Notes: generated from the sequence alone by a model not told the origin. A DNA stretch of 64,000 bases from CAYUCY01 sp964443525 (GCA_964443525.1 CAYUCY010000002.1:10545-74544), one strand, 5' to 3'; shown: positions 16,923-25,482, counted from the first letter of the stretch. Program-made: numbers and translations.

Positions 16923-19079
16923 CTATTTATGCGTAAAATGGTAGATGCCGTCCCAGTTTTGCGGCGGCGGATTCTTTTGAAACTCGGTACATCGTTCAAT
17001 GTAGAGAGAGACGACTTTGTCTTTCCCGTAATTTTTTTCGATGTCCTGGAATTCCTGGAGCGCATCTTTCCAGCGAGCATTTAAATAGAACTCGAAGCCC
17101 CGTTGAAAATCCGTACAGAATGTCAGTTGGGACTTAGATGCCATCAATGCAGGATCGCCTTTTTTAAGAGCCACGAGCTCATAAATTTTAATCCCTTTCG
17201 TCTTTCCTTTAACGGCCACAACGTCAAGGGGTCGCACAAGACACTCGGCGCTGACCTCTTTGTAGGTCTCCTCCCCGATAATGATTTGGGTATCATAAAA
17301 TTTGTTAGCCCCTTCAAGGCGAGACGCGAGATTTACCGTGTCACCAATAGCTGTATAATTGATACGATCGGATGAGCCTACAAGCCCCACGATTACATCC
17401 CCCGTTTCAATGCCAATTCGGGTAATCATCTTGGGATTTCCTTCCACTTCCCACTTGCGATTGAGCTCTGTCAAGCGCTTTTGGCAGTAAAGGGCTGCCG
17501 TACACGCATTCAAAGCTTGCTTTTTATCTGACTGGGGGGCGCCCCAAAAGGCCATGATCGCATCCCCGATGTACTTGTCGATCGTTCCGTTATTATTGAT
17601 GATAATCATGCTCAATTCTTCAAAGTACTCGGAAATATGATTCATCAACTTATCAGGCGGGCAATTTTCACTAGCGGATGTAAAGCCCTGAATGTCCGTG
17701 AATAGAAGCGTAATCTTCTTTTCCTGCCCGCCGATCCGCACATCCTTCCCTTTTTGAACTAGTTTTTTTACAAGTGCCTTCGGCACAAACTTCGCAAAAA
17801 CGGACAGGCTCTGTCGCATCGCCTCCACCGCACCGCTCAAAAGGCGAATCTCATAAATATTGCTATCAATTCTTGTGTCATCGGATAAATCAAAGTTCTT
17901 AATCTTGTACGCTTCTTCGGCAATTTTTACGATGGGAGCCGAAATTCTCTTTGCAAGAATCCAAATCAAAATCGTGGAGCACAAGAAGATAAAGAAAGAA
18001 ATGTAATAAGTGTTCTTTTGGGTGTCTACGAGAGGCCCGATAAAATCGGACGTAGGGACAATCGCCCCCAAAATCCACCCCTGCGCTATTTTTTGAGGAA
18101 AGGGCTTGAAAGAAGCCACATAATCAATGTCATCGACTTTGAATTGGAATTTTTTCTTATTCTCGGAAATCATCTTATAATAAGCCATGGTGAGCGTTTT
18201 GTCGGGCATATCGTTGACAGCCACCATTTTTAACGTATCCCCCTCGATTTTTATCAGCTGGGAGATATTCGGGTGTGCGATCATCTCTCCTTCCGAGCTC
18301 ATGATAAAAATATTGGCATTTCCGACTTTCATATTTTTCAGAAGCTCGGAAATCGTATCAATCGTTATATCGATCGCGACCACCCCGAAAAAGTCTCCTC
18401 GAGGATTAAAGAGGGGGTAGGAAATCGTGATCCCAGGCTTCTTGTTCGTGTTAAATACGTAAACCTTGGACCAGGATAATTCTCGGGTTTGGGAGGTCTC
18501 CGTGTACCAATCCCTCATTTTATGATCATAGAGAACTTTATAGATCACCTCGCGATCGAGGATCTCCCCTTTCTCGTTCGAATAAATCCACTCCTCCGTT
18601 CGTTTCTCGTCCTTAAAGCCAATGTACCTCAAGGCAAACGTACTGCCCCCTGGAAGAATGCGCCCGGGATCAGTCCGATAGGAAGATTTCGCCTCCAACC
18701 GACGAAGTTGAAAAAAAGTCCCGTTTTCCGTTCCGATATAGATGTTTGAGAAAAACGGGAATTCTGAAAGAATTTCTCTCATATAACTGATGAGCGACGT
18801 ATTCGTGGGCACGATTTCGTCTTCTTTGGAGACAAGTCCTACGCTCACTTTAACCATGGACTGAGCAGTTTCTAACGGTACAACGGCTTGCCCAATCGCA
18901 GATTTACTTACCTCTGTAATTAAGCTGTCGGATAAATCCGTCAGTGATCTTGAATTTCGTGTATAGGTATACCAAAGAATGGAAGCTGCCGTTACGAAGA
19001 GTAAAACAAAAAAGCTTGAGATGATGTCAAATTTTATTTTTCTGTTTCTTACGAATTCCGAATCTATTTTTACTTTCAT
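16923..19079 (-). CDS. membrane adenylate/guanylate cyclase with extracellular Cache sensor
   Basis: About 718 residues. A transmembrane segment near residue 20 (FDIISSFFVLLFVTAASIL) is followed by a ~300-residue double-Cache type periplasmic sensor, a second membrane segment (ISFFIFLCSTILIWILA), a HAMP-like linker, and a class III cyclase domain. Catalytic motifs are complete: LLFTDIQGFT (metal aspartate), DKYIGDAIMAFWG (purine lysine and second metal aspartate) and YTAIGDTVNLASR (specificity aspartate, transition-state Asn/Arg), which favours ATP as substrate. A helical C-terminal tail ends in NPPPQNWDGIYHF. The start at ATG 19079 or 19082 lies just past the upstream stop, with AGGA overlapping it, so translation is coupled to the solute-binding-protein gene. 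Confidence 0.92.
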   Translation of the reverse strand: MKVKIDSEFVRNRKIKFDIISSFFVLLFVTAASILWYTYTRNSRSLTDLSDSLITEVSKSAIGQAVVPLETAQSMVKVSVGLVSKEDEIVPTNTSLISYMREILSEFPFFSNIYIGTENGTFFQLRRLEAKSSYRTDPGRILPGGSTFALRYIGFKDEKRTEEWIYSNEKGEILDREVIYKVLYDHKMRDWYTETSQTRELSWSKVYVFNTNKKPGITISYPLFNPRGDFFGVVAIDITIDTISELLKNMKVGNANIFIMSSEGEMIAHPNISQLIKIEGDTLKMVAVNDMPDKTLTMAYYKMISENKKKFQFKVDDIDYVASFKPFPQKIAQGWILGAIVPTSDFIGPLVDTQKNTYYISFFIFLCSTILIWILAKRISAPIVKIAEEAYKIKNFDLSDDTRIDSNIYEIRLLSGAVEAMRQSLSVFAKFVPKALVKKLVQKGKDVRIGGQEKKITLLFTDIQGFTSASENCPPDKLMNHISEYFEELSMIIINNNGTIDKYIGDAIMAFWGAPQSDKKQALNACTAALYCQKRLTELNRKWEVEGNPKMITRIGIETGDVIVGLVGSSDRINYTAIGDTVNLASRLEGANKFYDTQIIIGEETYKEVSAECLVRPLDVVAVKGKTKGIKIYELVALKKGDPALMASKSQLTFCTDFQRGFEFYLNARWKDALQEFQDIEKNYGKDKVVSLYIERCTEFQKNPPPQNWDGIYHFTHK

Positions 19080-19086
19080 CATAGTC

Positions 19087-19989
19087 CTAATCGCTCTTAT
19101 ATTCGTCCTTAAAAGATTTCTCGATATACTTATAGTAAGGCCCATCTTGACTTAAGAGCTTATCGACACTTGTGGTATGTCCTTCTGAAGAAATCAAACC
19201 GTTAACCCAATTAAGCAAGTTTCTTTTCTCCAGAGGTGCAATCATGCGAATGGGGTCTTCCTGATCCTTAAGAACGATCGACATTAACTGGAGATTTGCT
19301 TCAGGTTTGATAAGGAGAAATTTCTTGGTCTCAAGCTCGTCTCGAAAGGCAGCAAGTACATCCCCCTTGAGAACGGCACTCAAAATATCTCTCTCCCAGG
19401 TTTCAAGCGGCTTCACAAATGCCTTGGTAAAGAGTCTTTCAGCAAAAGGAACGTAAGAGCTCTTGTCGATGACGGCCAAACTCGCATCTTTTGCTGAGAA
19501 AAGCTCCTCAAGCGTATCGGCTTTTCTTGTTTGCTTAATCTGAGCATACTTTAAGCGATTGATTAGCATTCCTTTCCGAAGGATCGCGTAGGGAATCGAA
19601 TAAAGAACCTTTTTCGAACGCTCTAGGGTAAAACTCAGCTTGGAAATACCGAGATCCGCTTTGTTAGCTGCAACGAGGTCGACAACCGCATCAAAGGTTC
19701 GCGCAGATCGATCGAAAACAACCTTTACTCCTAGTTCTCTCGCGATTTCATGAGCCATGTCAGCATCAAAGCCGATGAGATCGCCCTTTTCTCCCGTCAT
19801 GTGAAACGGCGGATTATCTCTCGCAACCACCGCAACGATAAGGTATCCCCGATTGATGATTTCTTGAATTTCGGGCGCGTAGAGAGAAAGGGGTGGCGGG
19901 GATTCCTTATCCTCCGCACGCGCAGGAAAGGAGGAAAGAAAAATCGAGATAATGATCAGGAGCCCCAAAAAATGAGTAATCCTCCTCAT
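19087..19989 (-). CDS. periplasmic solute-binding protein, amino-acid type (SBP_bac_3)
   Basis: A 300-residue exported protein with a clear signal peptide (LGLLIIISIFLSSFPARA, cleaved around residue 25). The mature part has the family-3 fold: LIVAVVARDNPPFH, GFDADMAHEIARELGVKVVF, and NKADLGISKLSFTLERSKKV. Normally such proteins bind amino acids for an ABC importer, but no ABC genes are nearby; instead the stop lies five bases from the cyclase start. This suggests, as inference, that the bound ligand may be presented to the cyclase's Cache domain. Confidence 0.87.
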   Translation of the reverse strand: MRRITHFLGLLIIISIFLSSFPARAEDKESPPPLSLYAPEIQEIINRGYLIVAVVARDNPPFHMTGEKGDLIGFDADMAHEIARELGVKVVFDRSARTFDAVVDLVAANKADLGISKLSFTLERSKKVLYSIPYAILRKGMLINRLKYAQIKQTRKADTLEELFSAKDASLAVIDKSSYVPFAERLFTKAFVKPLETWERDILSAVLKGDVLAAFRDELETKKFLLIKPEANLQLMSIVLKDQEDPIRMIAPLEKRNLLNWVNGLISSEGHTTSVDKLLSQDGPYYKYIEKSFKDEYKSD

Positions 19990-20117
19990 CTTCTTTTCCC
20001 TCCCTTTATTTATTTTGTTTATTCAGTGTTTATGTATTCTAACGTGTCTTCCGCTCAAAGAAAATGCCTTTCTTGAAAGGCGCGTGTAAAAAGTGAGGTG
20101 AGACAAGAAGGCTCCTT

Positions 20118-20500
20118 TTGAATGAACAATGGAGTCAGAAAGGTAGCTTGTCCTCAAGATCCGTTGCGATAATTCCCCTTACGGCAAGGAGAAATAGCGC
20201 TCATTTTAAGCGGGATCACATTCAAAGCTTAAGCGAAAGCACCATGGAGAGGATTCTCACTCGCCTCAAAGAGGAAGACTCGATCTCAAAATCGCCTTCG
20301 GTCTTACTGGAGAAAAGAAAACGACGCTTCAAGAGACACGCCAAACCCTACTGGCTTGCCGTCTCTTTGACGACGAGGCTTAATATTAAACAGGTTCCTG
20401 CTGCTCAAACGGCCACCAACATTAACGGTGCGCCCTTTTCCTATAAGGACAATCACCTCCAGGCCACCTTCCCTCTCTCTTCCCGTCAAGTTTACCTTCT
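20118..20500 (+). pseudogene. possible Crp/Fnr-type helix-turn-helix remnant
   Basis: No intact gene is convincing here. In one frame FPLRQGEIALILSGIT (about 20176-20226) and in another STMERILTRLKEED (about 20235-20280) together resemble the helix-turn-helix end of a Crp/Fnr regulator (pattern: xLRQGEIAxILGIT..T..RILTRLKEE). No cyclic-nucleotide-binding domain was recognised upstream. One frame happens to remain open for 173 codons through a terminator hairpin, and I do not regard it as a gene. Call is weak. Confidence 0.25.
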
Positions 20501-20530
20501 AAAAAGAGCCTCGCAAGGGGCTCTCTTTTT
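20501..20530. terminator. rho-independent terminator hairpin
   Basis: AGAGCC (20505-20510) pairs with GGCTCT (20519-20524) around an eight-base loop, then CTTTTT; on the other side AAAA precedes, so it could act in both directions. Upstream plus-strand DNA holds only the broken HTH remnant. Confidence 0.7.
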
Positions 20531-20540
20531 GATATTTATT

Positions 20541-20626
20541 AAAGGTTTATTAACCTTTCTTTGCAAAAATAAATCAGGGTCACATAAGAACCCTTGTTTT
20601 AGAAAACCCATAAATCATGGGTTTTT
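20541..20626 (+). promoter_or_regulatory. three further hairpins in the leader of the six-cysteine gene
   Basis: AAAGGTT/AACCTTT (20541-20558, loop TATT), AGGGT/ACCCT (20576-20594) and AAAACCCAT/ATGGGTTTT (20603-20625, loop AAATC) lie in series before the ATG at 20655. The second and third share GGGT/ACCC segments, so alternative pairings are possible (20576-20580 with 20606-20609; 20589-20593 with 20619-20623). The last stem ends in Ts and could act as a terminator or attenuator. Confidence 0.4.
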
Positions 20627-20654
20627 AACAAAGACCTAAGAAAGGGAAAGTCGT

Positions 20655-21149
20655 ATGAACATTAACAAATTTATTTTATCATCATTCGCGTTTGTGATGA
20701 TGTCGCAGGCAGGAATCAATGCAGCGAAACTTGATGATAACTGGTTCCAGACAAAAGCTCAGGAATGTGATGAATATGTGGATACAGACCTTAAATTGAA
20801 AGATGCTCCTCCGATTAACTTCGGATTAAGCGGCGGAGGCGGTGGAGTCGAAGGGGGCTTTAGTATCGGCATTCCGACGCAACTTCGAAAAGTCTTTGCA
20901 CCTGGTTACGGTAAATGCTGTCTTTATGATAGAAACGGCAACTTGATCCCCGGCAAGTTCAAAACAATGAAAAGCATGTCAGGTAAGGAAATCATGACTC
21001 ATATAAGCGGGTCTGGTCGGGTATCAAAAGGAAATGATGAGTGCCAAGCATGGTTAAGGGCTGATAGAAATGCTGCTACAGCAGGCCTTTGGTGGTGTGT
21101 CGGTCCCCAAACGGGTTGTCATATGGATTGGTGGCGCATCAATAAATAA
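20655..21149 (+). CDS. unrecognised secreted six-cysteine protein, paralogue A
   Basis: A 164-residue protein I cannot assign to a known family. A signal peptide is visible (FILSSFAFVMMSQAGINA, cleavage near residue 24). The mature part has six cysteines: ECDEY, GKCC (two), NDEC, WWCVG and GCHMDWW. It shares with the next gene the blocks DLKLKDAPP, GxGKCCxxDxxGN, SGSGxVxxGNDEC and AGLxWCVGPQxxCHMDWW. It differs by a glycine-rich insert (SGGGGGVEGGFSIG) after the first block. An exported disulfide-bonded protein with three bridges is the likeliest reading; its role is unknown. GAAAGGGAAAG precedes the ATG. Confidence 0.75.
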   Translation: MNINKFILSSFAFVMMSQAGINAAKLDDNWFQTKAQECDEYVDTDLKLKDAPPINFGLSGGGGGVEGGFSIGIPTQLRKVFAPGYGKCCLYDRNGNLIPGKFKTMKSMSGKEIMTHISGSGRVSKGNDECQAWLRADRNAATAGLWWCVGPQTGCHMDWWRINK

Positions 21150-21258
21150 CAATTGTTATGGAGAATCGGGAGGGGATTGATGATTTGCCTCAGGTATTTT
21201 TGACGCGCCTTGCCAGGTCATTAAGCCCTCTTTCTCCGAAAACAGGAAGGATAAATCA

Positions 21259-21723
21259 ATGATATATAATTTCAGAAAGGGTCTTAAGAGAACGGCTGTC
21301 GCTCTGTCTCTTTCAACATTGACTCTTGGGACTGTGTCAGCTGAACCAAGCTGGTTTCAGGGGCAAGTTGCCAATTGTGATGCGTATATCGATAAAGACC
21401 TTAAATTGAAAGATGCGCCCCCTGTTAGTCTCCTCGGTATTGTGGATATCCCTCGACACCTTGATAAAAGCAGTCACCCGGGGCTTGGGAAGTGCTGTAT
21501 CTTTGATAAACGGGGAAACATAATCGAGGCAAACTATGTCGTTAAAGGTGGCAAAAGAGTTCGCGTGAGCGGCTCAGGTCTGGTGACACGCGGCAATGAT
21601 GAATGCGGAGAGTGGGTGCGAGCTGAGAAAAAGAAGAATCAAAATGTCTCCGTTGCAGGCCTTTATTGGTGTGTCGGACCTCAAAGTGATTGCCACATGG
21701 ACTGGTGGCTGATCGAACCCTAA
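21259..21723 (+). CDS. unrecognised secreted six-cysteine protein, paralogue B
   Basis: A 154-residue tandem paralogue of the preceding gene, 109 bases downstream on the same strand. The signal peptide (AVALSLSTLTLGTVSA) is cleaved before EPSWF, aligning with DNWF of paralogue A. All six cysteines are conserved (NCDAY, GKCC, NDEC, WCVG, DCHMDWW), together with KDLKLKDAPP and the C-terminal WCVGPQ. The glycine-rich insert of A is absent. Divergence between the two is large in the middle and small at both ends, as expected for an old duplication under selection on the fold. AGGAAGGA precedes the start. Function unknown. Confidence 0.77.
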   Translation: MIYNFRKGLKRTAVALSLSTLTLGTVSAEPSWFQGQVANCDAYIDKDLKLKDAPPVSLLGIVDIPRHLDKSSHPGLGKCCIFDKRGNIIEANYVVKGGKRVRVSGSGLVTRGNDECGEWVRAEKKKNQNVSVAGLYWCVGPQSDCHMDWWLIEP

Positions 21724-21738
21724 AAATAGACGGGCTCT

Positions 21739-21753
21739 TTGGAGTATCTCCAA
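21739..21753 (+). terminator. weak hairpin after paralogue B
   Basis: TTGGAG/CTCCAA with a three-base TAT loop, extended imperfectly by CTC/GAG outside. No strong T-run follows, so termination is uncertain. Confidence 0.3.
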
Positions 21754-21805
21754 GAGGTCTGCAAGTTTTGTTTAGATTCTCCCTTCACGCATGATCATTA
21801 ACGTA

Positions 21806-21912
21806 TTGACACAAATGCGGGAGGTGTGATCCTATAAACATATGTTAAGGATTTCATCTCTTCTCGTTCTTCGTCTCCTTCGCAGCTGATGCTGCGAGTC
21901 TTTTCTTTTTTC
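21806..21912 (+). ncRNA. candidate small RNA or attenuated leader upstream of the MFS gene
   Basis: TTGACA (21806-21811) and TATAAA (21833-21838) could form a promoter, although the 21-base spacer is longer than ideal. About 65 bases of transcript would end at a good terminator: TCGCAGC (21880-21886) pairs with GCTGCGA (21891-21897), loop TGAT, then GTCTTTTCTTTTTT. The transcript would contain UCUCCUU just before the hairpin, complementary to a Shine-Dalgarno sequence. It is either a free small RNA or an attenuator for the transporter at 21960. Confidence 0.35.
21880..21912 (+). terminator. rho-independent terminator upstream of MFS gene
   Basis: Seven-base-pair stem TCGCAGC/GCTGCGA with a TGAT loop, followed by a T-rich tract to 21912. 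It lies 48 bases before the transporter ATG. Confidence 0.65.
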
Positions 21913-21959
21913 CTCAAAATGCTATATGAAATTTAAAAACCGAATCAAAGGAAGAAGGA

Positions 21960-23201
21960 ATGATTTTCGTTAGTCGTTTTCAGGCATGGACCATGTGGGC
22001 TTTGGCCTCCCTTTTCTATGCCTATCAGTATGTTTTACGCGTGCTCCCTAACATTATGATGCCCCAAATCATGGACAAGTTTCAGATTGATGCCTGTCTA
22101 TTCGGTCAATACTCGGGATTCTATTATCTCGGGTATGCGGGGATGCATCTTCCACTCGGTCTCCTCCTGGATCGGTTCGGACCTCGAAATATCATGGTGC
22201 TTTCGATCGGGATGACTTTGCTCGGGCTTCTTCCTCTTCTTTACACCGACGTCTGGATTTATCCGGCACTTGGCAGAGGACTCATGGGAATGGGGTCAAC
22301 GGGTGCAATCCTGGCGGTCTTTAAAGTGATTCGCATAGGATTTCCGGAAGAGAAATTTACCAGGCTCTTAGGTATTTCTGTTACAATCGGCCTTTTAGGC
22401 GCTATCTACGGTGGAAGACCCATTCACTATCTTCTAACGCTTTATGGTTGGGAGACAGTCATACAAGTAATCCTGATGGCGGGGATTGTTCTTGGTATAG
22501 CTACATTCCTTGGGATCCCCAAGGTTACCTCATCGGACGGCCCCCATGAATCGGTCTGGGAAGAAATTAAAGGCGTTATTACCAACGGCAAGCTCATTCT
22601 AGTGTGTGTTTTAGGTGGATTCATGGTAGGGCCGCTGGAAGGGTTTGCAGATGTTTGGGGAACCGAGTATTTAAAAAAATCCTACCGTCTCTCTGATGAA
22701 ATGGCTTCATTCCTTCCCTCGCTTATTTACTTAGGGATGTGCTTCGGTGCCCCCGTCCTCAGCTATATCGCGGATAAAACCCGCACATATTATCGGGTGA
22801 TCCTGACAGCAGGGCTTGTGATGCTCGGCGGTTTTCTTTTGATGCTTTCGGGGCGGATGCCCGTATCCGTTTTGATGGGTCTCTTTACCATTATCGGAGT
22901 TATGTGCGCTTATCAAATCCCCTTAATCTACAAAGCCAGCACGTATGTGGAAGAGAAGTCGATTGGCCTTGCAACAGCCGGAGCCAATATGATCATCATG
23001 ACCTTTGGTTATTTTTTCCACAGCACCATCGGTCGGTCGATCGACTTCTTTTGGTCCGGCGTGTGTGAAGCGGGGAAGCCCGTTTACGAGCCCGAGTCCT
23101 TTACCTACGGCCTGACGGTGATCCCTTTAGGGCTCTTGGTGGGATCGCTCGGGATTTGGATGGTTTCTCTGAAAGAAAGACAAAGCAGGGTGGCTTCTTG
23201 A
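21960..23201 (+). CDS. MFS transporter
   Basis: A 413-residue major facilitator permease with about twelve hydrophobic segments. The loop 2-3 motif is present as GLLLDRFGPRNIM, and the N-terminal segment WALASLFYAYQYVLRVLPN resembles MFS proteins common in Rickettsiales- and Legionella-like intracellular bacteria. Substrate is unknown. GGAAGAAGG lies just upstream of the ATG, and a terminator overlaps the stop codon. A terminator 48 bases upstream suggests regulated or independent transcription. Confidence 0.88.
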   Translation: MIFVSRFQAWTMWALASLFYAYQYVLRVLPNIMMPQIMDKFQIDACLFGQYSGFYYLGYAGMHLPLGLLLDRFGPRNIMVLSIGMTLLGLLPLLYTDVWIYPALGRGLMGMGSTGAILAVFKVIRIGFPEEKFTRLLGISVTIGLLGAIYGGRPIHYLLTLYGWETVIQVILMAGIVLGIATFLGIPKVTSSDGPHESVWEEIKGVITNGKLILVCVLGGFMVGPLEGFADVWGTEYLKKSYRLSDEMASFLPSLIYLGMCFGAPVLSYIADKTRTYYRVILTAGLVMLGGFLLMLSGRMPVSVLMGLFTIIGVMCAYQIPLIYKASTYVEEKSIGLATAGANMIIMTFGYFFHSTIGRSIDFFWSGVCEAGKPVYEPESFTYGLTVIPLGLLVGSLGIWMVSLKERQSRVAS

Positions 23202-23214
23202 AGCCCCCTTTTTT
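23192..23214 (+). terminator. rho-independent terminator overlapping the MFS stop codon
   Basis: GGCTTC (23192-23197) pairs with GAAGCC (23200-23205) over a two-base apparent loop (in practice a larger loop), followed by CCCTTTTTT. It separates the MFS gene from the convergent reductase gene, which stops at 23216. Confidence 0.65.
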
Positions 23215-23215
23215 G

Positions 23216-24259
23216 TTAAGCTACTGACTTTTGAAGTGTCTCTCTCGGAACGCCTTGGGTTGTCGAGTACTCAAAGTGCCAGACTTCGCCTGGATAAACG
23301 ATCTCGCGAGCTCTGTGGGCAGCTTGGGCTGCCTCCGAAAAACCCGTTAAAATAAGCTTCAGCTTACGGGGATAGGTTGCAATGTCTCCAATTGCAAAAA
23401 TTCCGGAGGCAGAAGTTTCCATAGTCTCGGGCGAGACGACGAGATGGTTTTTCTCAAGAGAAAGACCCCACTCGGCAATCGGCCCCAGGTTCATGGAAAG
23501 CCCAAAGAAAGGAAGCAGGACATCAGCCTCGAGGTCTTTCGTCTCCCCTTCAAGCGTTTTAATACGCACCTGCGTTAAACGACCGCCTTTCCCTTTCAAA
23601 GCATCCAACTGGTAAGGGACTACGAAGGAGACCTTGCCCGTTGCCGCAAGTGTCTCCAATTGAGCGACGCTTTCGGGAGCTGCCCTGAACTTAGGCCGAC
23701 GATGAACGAAATCGATATGTTGCGCGAGAGGAGCTAGATTCAAAGCCCAGTCGACGGCAGAATCGCCGCCGCCCGCAATAACGATGCGCTTATCCCGAAA
23801 ATCTTCTTTGTTGGTAACGTAATAAAAGACGGAGTGCCCCTCATACTGCTCGATATTTTCAAGGGGCGGACGATTGGGTCCGAAAGCGCCGACGCCTGCT
23901 GCGATCATAACGACTTTTGCATCGATTTTTATTCCTTGGCTTGTCGTCACAAGCCAGCGATCCTCCTTCATTTTTTCAAGGTGAGTCACCTGTTGACCAA
24001 GGTGATAAACAGGCTTGAAAGGAGCCGCTTGTACCTTAAGCTGTTCGATGAGCTGTCCGGCCTCAATCATAGGATATCCGGGAATATCGTAAATAGGCTT
24101 TTCTGGATAAAGGGCGGTACACTGACCACCCGCATGATCAAGAGTATCAACTACATGACACTTGAGACGCATCATACCGCACTCGAAAACTGCGAAGAGG
24201 CCCACGGGTCCAGCACCGACAATTACAACGTCGGTTTTTAGAATCTCGTGACGTGTCAT
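23216..24259 (-). CDS. thioredoxin-reductase-like ferredoxin--NADP+ reductase
   Basis: A 347-residue FAD flavoprotein of the YumC-type ferredoxin-NADP reductase family, which passes electrons between NADPH and ferredoxin or flavodoxin. The FAD motif is VVIVGAGPVGLFAVFECG, the NADPH motif IVIAGGGDSAVDWAL, and the second FAD motif ASGIFAIGDIATYP. The redox-active CxxC of true thioredoxin reductase is absent, which supports the reductase assignment; GGQCTALYPEKPIYDIPG is typical of this group. It is followed on the same strand by an MFS gene upstream. Confidence 0.92.
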   Translation of the reverse strand: MTRHEILKTDVVIVGAGPVGLFAVFECGMMRLKCHVVDTLDHAGGQCTALYPEKPIYDIPGYPMIEAGQLIEQLKVQAAPFKPVYHLGQQVTHLEKMKEDRWLVTTSQGIKIDAKVVMIAAGVGAFGPNRPPLENIEQYEGHSVFYYVTNKEDFRDKRIVIAGGGDSAVDWALNLAPLAQHIDFVHRRPKFRAAPESVAQLETLAATGKVSFVVPYQLDALKGKGGRLTQVRIKTLEGETKDLEADVLLPFFGLSMNLGPIAEWGLSLEKNHLVVSPETMETSASGIFAIGDIATYPRKLKLILTGFSEAAQAAHRAREIVYPGEVWHFEYSTTQGVPRETLQKSVA

Positions 24260-24279
24260 GGATCTTATTCCTCTGATTT

Positions 24280-25482
24280 TTATTGCTGTTTCGAGCTTTT
24301 TATCATAGGCAAAAGCAATAAAGCAAGTCCTGCAATCAGAGCGCTTATGATAAAGGCATGAGCTTTACTGTATTCATGATCCAAATAACCTGTCAAATTA
24401 TTGCTGAGCAAAAGAGCAATCCCTATCAAAAGATAGTAAATCCCAAAGGCCGTGCCGCGTACTTCTCGCCGTGTCGTGTCCGAAACTTTTGTGAGGAGAA
24501 GACTTTGGGTCATCCCCATCTGAAGTCCCCAAAGACTGGCGCCGATCAAGACGGGGATTTTACCGGTGCAAAAGGCAAAAACCATGTTTGCGGCAATCGT
24601 TAGTGAAAAGCCCAAGCCGATAAAGTATCGCCGATCAATGCGATCCGACAAACGGCCGATGGGAAAGGCAGAAAGCATTGCAAAGAGATTTTGCATAATC
24701 ATGACAATGATTGTCTCGTGCTCGGTATAACCGGCGGCGCTGGCCTTTAAAATCATGAAGGCTCCACTATAGTTTGAAAGCATAAAAACAAAGGCGATCA
24801 AGACGACTTTCCAATAATCCCTGGTCATCTCTCTCATATAGAAGAGGTACTCTCTAAATTTGGGTCCCGTTGATTCTGTGACGGAAATCGGAGAGTCCTT
24901 CACGAAAAAGATGAGCGTGAGAACTGCTAAAATGGGGGGGATGCAGGCGACTTTAAAAACAAAGGCAAAGTCAGCCCCTGTTTCTTTTAAAAGATACCAG
25001 ACGACAAACGCGCCGATAAAAGATCCTGTCATTGTTAAAGTTTGGCGTAAGCCGTAACAAGCCCCCTTAAGTTCTTTCGGCGCCAAGTCTCCGACGAGGG
25101 CTTCGCGAGGGGTCGCTTGCAAGCCGTTACTGATCCGATCCAAGATCCGTCCCGTAACGATCATACCTACCGTCTTGCCGATGGCAAAGAAGGGCCTTGA
25201 AAAGGCCGCGAGTCCATAGGCGATTAGCAAAAGCAACTTGCGCCTTCTGAAATAATCACTGATCACGCCAGAGCCGATACGCATCAACTGAGAGATAAAT
25301 TCAACGATTCCCTCATAAAAGCCGAGGGTAAACGTCGTAATGCCGAGCACGCTCGTAAGATAAATAGGGGTAAGACTGAAAATGATGATAGAGGAGAGGT
25401 TAATTAGCAAGGAGACGAACCCGAGCCCCCAAATGCTTCTTGGAATGGAAAAAAAGAAAACTGAAATGCGTCTTGCGAGCAT
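24280..25482 (-). CDS. MFS transporter
   Basis: A 400-residue major facilitator protein with roughly twelve membrane segments. The loop 2-3 motif reads GVISDYFRRRKLLL, and the equivalent in the second half is GRLSDRIDRRYFIG. RISNGLQATPREALVGDLAP is typical of drug-efflux-like MFS members, but the substrate cannot be inferred. It lies 20 bases upstream of the ferredoxin reductase gene on the same strand and could share its transcript. Confidence 0.88.
   Translation of the reverse strand: MLARRISVFFFSIPRSIWGLGFVSLLINLSSIIIFSLTPIYLTSVLGITTFTLGFYEGIVEFISQLMRIGSGVISDYFRRRKLLLLIAYGLAAFSRPFFAIGKTVGMIVTGRILDRISNGLQATPREALVGDLAPKELKGACYGLRQTLTMTGSFIGAFVVWYLLKETGADFAFVFKVACIPPILAVLTLIFFVKDSPISVTESTGPKFREYLFYMREMTRDYWKVVLIAFVFMLSNYSGAFMILKASAAGYTEHETIIVMIMQNLFAMLSAFPIGRLSDRIDRRYFIGLGFSLTIAANMVFAFCTGKIPVLIGASLWGLQMGMTQSLLLTKVSDTTRREVRGTAFGIYYLLIGIALLLSNNLTGYLDHEYSKAHAFIISALIAGLALLLLPMIKSSKQQ

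Noticed and set aside
20118..20639. 173-codon open frame before the six-cysteine genes
   Set aside because: It runs through a rho-independent terminator and three more hairpins and has no coherent domain; only short HTH-like pieces in different frames are recognisable.
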